Assembly (NCBI GenBank): GCA_013433145.1
Contig: CM024179.1
Span: forward strand, 992,001-1,056,000
Length of the DNA stretch: 64,000 bases
Direction of reading: 5' to 3'
Source: Ascaris suum
Taxonomy: Eukaryota; Nematoda; Chromadorea; Rhabditida; Ascarididae
Made by a program: the position numbers and the translations under genes. Within the stretch, counting starts at the first letter, position 1. Each line of letters begins with the position of its first letter. The notes under the pieces were generated by a model. The model worked only from the letters and a program-made list of their open reading frames with translations, was not told the origin of the DNA and did not search any database. Below are positions 51,235 to 64,000 of this stretch, piece after piece.

Positions 51235-52346
51235 AAAAAACATCAATATGAGATTAATTCCTACTTTGAAATAAGTTCGTTTCCTATGTTATAATAATTT
51301 CACTTCCTATTTTTATTCCCATAATCCGCTTTCTCCGGCAAAAATTTTTTTGCTAAGTAAAACGTTTTAAAAGTCGCTCAAAGATGCTCTTTTAAACATC
51401 ATATTCGTACTATATACTTCCTATGATGTCTCATATATCCATCAGACTTTCGCACATTTTACGATGTCTGATTATGCATTATGAGATATCCAGCACATCA
51501 TTTTAGAAAATGTAGAAAGAAAAAGAAAAAAAATAAAATTAACGATAAAATAACGAACAGAAATATTTTCGAGATATTTTCGAAGATATGAATAAAATTC
51601 TATGAATCGTTCCTCAAAAATATTGCCACTTTTTGCTTCGAGAAGAACAACTCGAAGATTTGACGAAAGAAAAGTACGATCCGAGAAATAGCCACCATCC
51701 GGAAATACCATTTGCATTCTGAATGTGTGAAACATTTTGACCTTTCATCTAAATATCTCATGAACTTCGCGAGCAAGAGGCCTAAGCTTGAGCTAAGATC
51801 AACATTAGTCATAGGTCGCATTTTGGAGCCACAGAAATAGCCCCTTACTTGTAATAATATGTAGAGGCTATTGTCGAAAATATCAATGCTTGCTCTTGAG
51901 TCGTGGCTAATTGGGTCTCTTTTTTCTGAAGTACAGATGAGTTGAAATTATTTAAAACGCTATTTCATCTATTGCTTTCTATCAATGTTGGGCACCTACA
52001 TGATATTAGATATTAACAGCAACTCTACACTTATTAACACGTTATATGAACGCATTTTATGAGAGAAAAAAATTTTTTTATTTTATTCTATAAGGAAATA
52101 TAATTCAATAATAAACAATTAAAAAGCTTCATACCGAATTCTAGCCGCTTGATTTGCACTATCATCCGGTAGGAAAAGATGAGTGGAACCAATAGCACTA
52201 GAATCATCGAATAATTGTTGTAGAGCGGAAATAAAAGGAAACACAAAAAGCGAAAAGAAACATAGTGGAATCGAGATGAAAGCGAATGGATGTTTAGCGA
52301 CCGTGAAACCCAATAATGATGCCCATTCACGTATTTGCTTATCCAT
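36778..52346 (-). CDS. patched-related (PTR) membrane protein, 16 exons, frameshifted in exon 13
   Basis: Member of the patched/dispatched-like RND family (sterol-sensing-domain topology), a multipass protein; many nematode PTRs act in cuticle and membrane traffic. Exons: 52346-52135, 51718-51559, 51117-50960, 50080-49820, 48326-48214, 47028-46948, 45125-45023, 44509-44268, 43830-43633, 42993-42774, 41637-41530, 41216-41112, 40457-40308, 40060-39821, 38729-38650, 36900-36778. The total is 2554 nt, one more than a multiple of three, giving about 850 aa once the extra base is allowed for. Landmarks: TM1 with KHPFAFISIPL, luminal FGGV, TITPFLVL-like helix, SIGIDDMFLM, LTSIDNVLVFSVG, second-half LSIGYSVDFSSHL, AWPIVQSSLSTVIGI, and a last helix ending VVLPAILTLL. 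Phases agree everywhere except exon 13. An earlier in-frame ATG at 52367 is possible. Confidence 0.88.
37563..38081. mobile_element. foldback / MITE-like element with 99-bp inverted repeats
   Basis: The first about 98 bp (37563-37660) reappear inverted at 37983-38081. Both outer ends read AAAAACGCGCCC followed by GAACTGACA, and the inner ends read GATGAAAATTCCTAAT. The arms are roughly 80-85% identical by eye. The 320-bp core has no coding potential. It sits in the last intron of the patched-related gene, 66 bp from the solo LTR. Target-site duplication is unclear because the left flank is an A-tract. Confidence 0.8.
38148..38504 (+). mobile_element. solo LTR, Bel/Pao-like
   Basis: The 357-bp segment begins TGTTGGATATGCCGC and ends TTACAACA, giving TGTTG...CAACA termini. 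Internally it has a TATA box (CTATATAAG, about 38293) followed by an initiator-like region, and AATAAA at 38422, the U3-R-U5 order of an LTR. G+C content is well above its flanks. The TGTTGG-TATG(C/T)CCG start resembles Bel/Pao LTRs. Flanking pentamers CACTG and CATCG are similar but not identical, as expected for an old insertion. No internal retroelement sequence or second LTR is nearby, hence solo LTR. It lies opposite to the host gene's direction. Confidence 0.7.
38650..40060 (-). CDS. PTR exons 14-15: second sterol-sensing-like half
   Basis: Exon 14 (40060-39821) encodes SINIGVIALLSICGTRLDII and SIGYSVDFSSHLLVHF, the second-half counterpart of the GIDDMF helix. Exon 15 (38729-38650) starts after CTTATTTAG and encodes EALSTVAWPIVQSSLSTVIG. 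Only this acceptor, inside a longer open stretch, agrees with the single base left by exon 14. Exon 16 (36900-36778) supplies the last helix and stop. Confidence 0.85.
40308..40457 (-). pseudogene. PTR exon 13 with a one-nucleotide frameshift
   Basis: The phase left by exon 12 reads LEAMHSLRALVENVSIRF and continues until TGA at about 40365. The conserved PTR segment FDLAEQDERLPSIVLFNTF, which must lead into exon 14, is in the next frame. The two frames overlap around 40375-40400. Removing one base restores the phase to both neighbours. This may be an assembly or sequencing error, an allele-specific null mutation, or true pseudogenisation. No GT-AG intron bridges the frames without losing the conserved motif. 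Confidence 0.75.
41324..41341 (+). repeat. poly(C) tract in PTR intron 11
   Basis: About 18 C followed by further C-rich sequence to 41460, only about 110 bp from PTR exon 12. The RNA carries poly(G) here. Confidence 0.9.
42575..42645 (-). pseudogene. tRNA-like sequence with A and B boxes
   Basis: On the minus strand, AGGCTAAAATGGTAGAGC resembles an A box with D-arm and GGTTCGATCCC is a perfect B box; CTCGGTAATCGAG lies in the anticodon-arm position. The T stem (CCAGG against CCACC) and acceptor stem do not pair, so this looks like a degraded tRNA or tRNA-derived repeat within PTR intron 10. Confidence 0.5.
44268..48326 (-). CDS. PTR exons 5-8: sterol-sensing-like core
   Basis: Exon 5 (48326-48214) encodes LLPVLVIALMLFC and LCGVISA. 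Exon 6 (47028-46948) encodes VITSFGLLYVCGVRLIQIAL and PFLVL. Exon 7 (45125-45023) completes SIGIDDMFLMIATWNRIVAQ. Exon 8 (44509-44268) encodes SVCSILLTSIDNVLVFSVG and two helices. The GIDDMF motif lies in the fourth helix of the first repeat, where RND proteins hold their proton-relay acids; both Asp residues are present. Exon 7 was chosen with acceptor ATTTTAG at 45126, because only this phase gives the motif. Confidence 0.87.
45160..45560 (+). other. GC-rich segment with TATA hairpin, possible retroelement remnant
   Basis: This part of PTR intron 6 contrasts with its AT-rich flanks. A plus-strand frame stays open with acidic character (ESEESIDDESVDFRR) to a stop near 45410. Then a 27-bp word starting ATCTTTGTTTCCGATCG occurs twice, 31 bp apart (45393, 45424). 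Then comes TTTCGAGGGCT-ATATAAGC-AGCCCTCGAAA, a TATA box flanked by perfect 11-bp arms (45472-45501). This resembles the end of a retroelement ORF followed by an LTR promoter, but I cannot define the element's termini. Confidence 0.35.
45836..46540 (+). repeat. CTCACT/CTCATT-type hexamer repeat block
   Basis: About 700 bp of imperfect CTCACT units with CTCATT, CCCTCA and CTGTCA variants, in PTR intron 6. The pre-mRNA strand reads GAGTGA. Because the unit is six bases and lacks stops in several frames, long ORFs appear on both strands (Ser/His/Leu/Thr on plus; Ser/Glu/Arg/Val on minus); these are artefacts. The block is homopurine-rich on the minus strand, so triplex formation is possible. Confidence 0.93.
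49324..49425. repeat. (AT)n microsatellite in PTR intron 4
   Basis: About 100 bp of alternating AT with one early phase slip, between PTR exons 4 and 5. Confidence 0.95.
49820..51718 (-). CDS. PTR exons 2-4: first extracytoplasmic loop
   Basis: Exon 2 (51718-51559) encodes FPDGGYFSDR...LRVVLLEAKSGNIFEERF, the conserved region after TM1. Exon 3 (51117-50960) encodes GETLSYATQC and a second Cys (LHCLP), matching the paired cysteines of the loop. Exon 4 (50080-49820) encodes VSRSLYVGALFGGV and LDREDEILFEQLWIKR. The introns contain an (AT)n tract at 51164-51232 and a 30-bp minisatellite at 50815-50940. Confidence 0.85.
50815..50940. repeat. 30-bp minisatellite (GGATCGAAATTG unit)
   Basis: The unit TTGATAAATTGGATCGAAAT plus ATTGATTAGAA occurs about four times with small variations in PTR intron 3, only about 20 bp from the donor of exon 3. 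Confidence 0.85.
51164..51232. repeat. (AT)n microsatellite in PTR intron 2
   Basis: About 69 bp of alternating AT beginning less than 50 bp upstream of the acceptor of PTR exon 3. Confidence 0.95.
52135..52346 (-). CDS. PTR exon 1: N-terminus and first transmembrane helix
   Basis: Starts MDKQIREWASLLGFTVAKHP, then a hydrophobic helix (about residues 27-48), then THLFLPDDSANQAARIR, which corresponds to the RLFTPENS...RYE region that follows TM1 in PTR proteins. It ends with CG before GTATGA, which joins to the A of exon 2 (51718) to give Arg. The methionine at 52346 is preferred because it sits just before the family's usual N-terminal stretch; ATG 52367 would add seven residues. Confidence 0.8.
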
Positions 52347-52597
52347 TATTACATGAAATAGAATCATTTTAGAGGTGAGTAATTATTGAGTAAATATTTT
52401 TAAAAAATTTTATTTTTTTTTTTGTTATAAATTTTATTATCGAAGAAAAAAAAAGAAACATCAATGCGAAATTCTTTTTTCAAAAAATTAAATGAAAAAG
52501 TTTACTATAAGGCGGAAATATCATAAATATAAAACTTAACGATGCATTTAATATTATTAAAGATATAATATTATAGAAAAAGCATAATGCAAAATAG

Positions 52598-52656
52598 CGC
52601 AGGTGATAAATGATATGCAAATGTTAGCGCACAGGTGAAAAAACCTGACAGGTGAG
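52598..52656 (-). promoter_or_regulatory. candidate PTR promoter motifs: three E-boxes and an octamer
   Basis: About 250-310 bp upstream of the PTR start codon there are three CAGGTG E-boxes (52600, 52632, 52649) and the POU octamer ATGCAAAT (52615-52622) within 55 bp. Such clustering is promoter-like, but there is no direct evidence of binding, and CAGGT words are common throughout the window. Confidence 0.3.
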
Positions 52657-55261
52657 AAAAAAAAACTACGAATCCTAGAAGGTATGGAGAATGAAGCTTA
52701 ACCAAATGTTGAATATTTGTTTATACCTGGCGGCTATAATAGCAGACTTCTTGACTATCGAGATATAAATGTTATAAGGGTCATTCATCTACCTATATTT
52801 GGTCATCTAAGTACAAAAAATAAATTCACTTGGAAGGACAACATAATACGAATTAATAAATAATGAAATACTAATAAACACTAATACTAGTAAGTCATGC
52901 TAATACTAATACTAGTAAATATTATACTAATAATAAATAATAATGCTAACAAATAATGAAATAATAAGTTATAATATCAAAATACACTAAAAGATAATAA
53001 TAATGACTTTGTAACTAAATATTAAATATAAAGTAACTAAGAAATGATAATTTATAATGAAGTGAAAGTAACTAAAAGTATGAAAGATAATAGAAGAAAT
53101 AAGAAAAAAAGAGCATTAAAAATAAATACATACTAATAAATGATGAGATCAATATCGAGGTAGACAATTACTCTATTGCAGCATCAATATTCACCTATGA
53201 AGCTGTAATGAAAAGATAAGAAACGAGTGGACACCATTTCTCAACGGCAATAGATGGTCATCGAAAACAAAAAAGACAAAGTTGAGATAGATGCGAAAGG
53301 TAACAAAAGAGTGAAAATAAACCTGAAAAGTTTGGTCCAACAACTCAAAAAAAAAACCGGACATAGTGGCAATTAAAGGTACAATTATACCGAATCAACC
53401 GTCCCATTCAAACACGCAAATCACCAATGCGATTCGTAATGAACATCTTTGAAGTGGTTTATTCAGCTCCATTAAACTTGACCCCTCTCGTATCGATGAT
53501 AGAGTCAAAAAAACCTGTTACGACGAATACGTTCAAATGAGTTTGCTCATACTCGCTCGTCAAAGATTTTTGGTTTTTTTTAAATATATGTGGTTTTTTA
53601 TTGATCAGGCATATGAATTATCAACTGAAAACAGATATAGACAAAGATATAGAACAACCCTCGATGATCTTTGACTGATCAATTGATGCTTTCTTCGTTG
53701 TTTATTACGTATGTAACCCCCATAGCATATTTTTCTGAGCAAATATCGTACTGACTTGAAGACTGAACTCTTTTGGGTTATTAGGAAATTCAAACTCATC
53801 TCCCCCCCCCCCCCCCCCCTCCTTCCTCCGATTCCACCATGGTGAATTTCCTACGCTTAATCTTTTTCGATTTTCTTTAATTGATTTGCACTACTTTTTT
53901 TATTATGTCCAGAATATTTTTTCCTTCTAGAAGTTCTTATAATCGAGTGATAACTATTGGTGAACTTAATCTACTCGTTCCGTATCGAAGCGTCGTAAAA
54001 AAGAGCCTCCCCCCCCCCCAACCCTACTTTTGCATGAATACAGCAACCTTCTCGACATGTCCGAAAAAAAGGGAGCTAGAGGAGCTCCATTCAACTTAAC
54101 AGTAGCAGTTTACATCAACCCTCATATCATTTCAATAAATTTTACTAGCCGATTGTTGTATTATCATCTGCACTATCCGATCGAACATTGAACAACGAGT
54201 CAACTTCACTTCCGATGATTTAAAGAAATATGGGCATGATGAATTAAAACATAAAAAAATAGTTATTATTAATTATAAAAATAAAACATCACTATGTGAT
54301 AGCAAATATTTGAATGTATTAAAGAAAACCCGTTTAAAAAAAAGTGAATTTTAGCAAAGGCATTCTTAAGTAAGAAAGAAAAATAGAAAGAACTCTATAA
54401 CGAACAAATAAAAGGTCGGACTTTACAACGGTTAGTTCCAAAATTATAGGAAAACGAGTGGTCAGATTTTATGATGGTCAATCCCAATATTATAAAAGGA
54501 TCTCTGACCGATAAAGAAACCAGCACTTATGCATACAATAGCACATTTCAGCACCATTGTTCAACTGGTCAATTCATAATCTCATTGCAAAATGGTATGA
54601 TCAAACCATGCAATAATTACGAAAAACTATCAATTATCACCGGAAAGAACAATTCCACCATTCATGGAAACAGGTAATTGTGCTCTCGAATTAACCTCTT
54701 GTACCCGGCCCTTTTTTCCTTCGTTCTGCTTCCTCTTTAGAGAAGTGCTTAAATACTATTGATAGGTGCATCATGTAGCAAGCGAAACTGTACTAATCCC
54801 TCATGTCAGCATGTTAAGGCGACGGTAGCACACGCACAGATATCTCTATTCAAGAAGAACCCCTCTACCTTCAATGAGGGGGGAAGGGGAAAGGGGGAGG
54901 GCATATTCGAGCAAAGCATCGTAACCAACTATTGAAAACCCGTCTATCGTATAAAAAAAAAGCAATAACGATGAATCTTTAGCTTTCCTAAATGGATACA
55001 AACAATTCATTTCCATCGATCAAATTTCTCTGCTAAAAAAAATTTCCCTCTAATATTCTCTTGACAACGCAACTTTCATATATTAGATACTACCCACTCT
55101 ATTAGAGAAATATGTTAATTGGTAAAGCAATAATGCATCCAAATTACTTAACAATGCATATTGGGTCATTTCTAGCATAGAATAAAACAGCATCAAATTG
55201 GAATAATACAATAATATACGTAGGCCTCAATAGGAAAACACTCGTAATGAGAACCTTCTAT

Positions 55262-55264
<3 letters not shown>

Positions 55265-55350
<86 letters not shown>
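55265..55350. repeat. (AT)n microsatellite
   Basis: About 86 bp of pure alternating AT, intergenic, about 360 bp past the FKBP15-like stop codon. Further AT-rich palindromic sequence follows to 55382. Confidence 0.95.
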
Positions 55351-55352
<2 letters not shown>

Positions 55353-55707
55353 GAAGATATATATAATATATCTATTATATAATAGCACTGTATAAGCGCA
55401 ATTGTCTACGCTGATATGCAATTCACAAAAATCTATGACAAGACAAATTACCTATGAACTTCGCAAAATGGTCTAAAATTTTATAAATATGAATTTAATG
55501 AGACAAGTTCTTAAGCATGAAAATATATTTCCGCCTGATGAATAGGGAAATTAATTTCAAAGAATCATTCAAAAATCAAGCTGTCCCCTTCCCTCAATAA
55601 TTTTTACTACTTGATGAGTACTCCACATCAACTCAATTTAGTGAAATGTACACGAAACACGGGGATAATCAAAGTGAAGCAATAACAATGAGATTTCAAA
55701 GAATGCA

Positions 55708-64000
<8,293 letters not shown>

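Larger units (their letters stand above)
52347..55707. other. intergenic region between PTR and FKBP15-like genes
   Basis: About 3.4 kb, too wide for a typical nematode operon spacing. No coding exon seen. It holds a C17-18 tract near 53802, a C9 at 54009, repeated ACTAATA/TAATAAT words at 52855-53130, and an (AT)n tract at 55265-55350 close to the FKBP15-like stop codon. Confidence 0.55.

Noticed and set aside
53161..55700. Possible operon linking the FKBP15-like and PTR genes
   Set aside because: Same strand, but over 3 kb apart; nematode operon partners normally lie within a few hundred bases.

Overview
This is nuclear DNA of an animal, most likely a nematode. The window is AT-rich, with short exons (63-261 nt), GT-AG introns ending in TTTCAG/TTTTAG-like acceptors, long (AT)n and poly(G/C) tracts, and no bacterial gene organisation. 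Nematode origin is inferred from a LASP whose LIM domain opens with a CX4C pair and from a patched-related (PTR) gene, a family greatly expanded in nematodes. I cannot name the species. None of the genes is visible as a single long ORF. The three gene models were built by hand from splice sites, intron-phase agreement and family motifs.

Layout (all three genes on the minus strand). (1) 1398-18377: a complete nine-exon LASP gene (LIM, two nebulin-like repeats, SH3; 341 aa), an actin-binding adaptor. The exon lengths sum to 1026 nt. (2) 18378-36777: about 18 kb with no gene I can support; it holds low-complexity tracts and two promoter-like islands, the better one at 34.7-35.0 kb. (3) 36778-52346: a 16-exon patched-related membrane protein (about 850 aa, two RND/SSD-like halves). 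Its exon 13 carries one nucleotide too many, so it is frameshifted in this assembly. Its last intron holds a 519-bp foldback element and a Bel/Pao-like solo LTR side by side, and its sixth intron holds about 700 bp of CTCACT-type repeat. (4) 52347-55707: intergenic, with a possible PTR promoter. (5) 55708-64000: the 3' part of a gene running off the right edge. It encodes an FKBP15/WAFL-like protein (end of a WH1-like domain, a worn FKBP segment, the linker motif, then coiled coil).

The most unusual structure is in the LASP gene. The 3' end of the first SH3 exon, with its 5' splice site, is the last unit of an exact 105-bp tandem array. Four decayed copies of the exon end and donor lie downstream in the intron at the same register. 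The genes do not form a pathway: LASP and FKBP15-like proteins both act around actin, and the PTR protein is a membrane transporter-like protein. I saw no CRISPR, prokaryotic mobile element or viral system.
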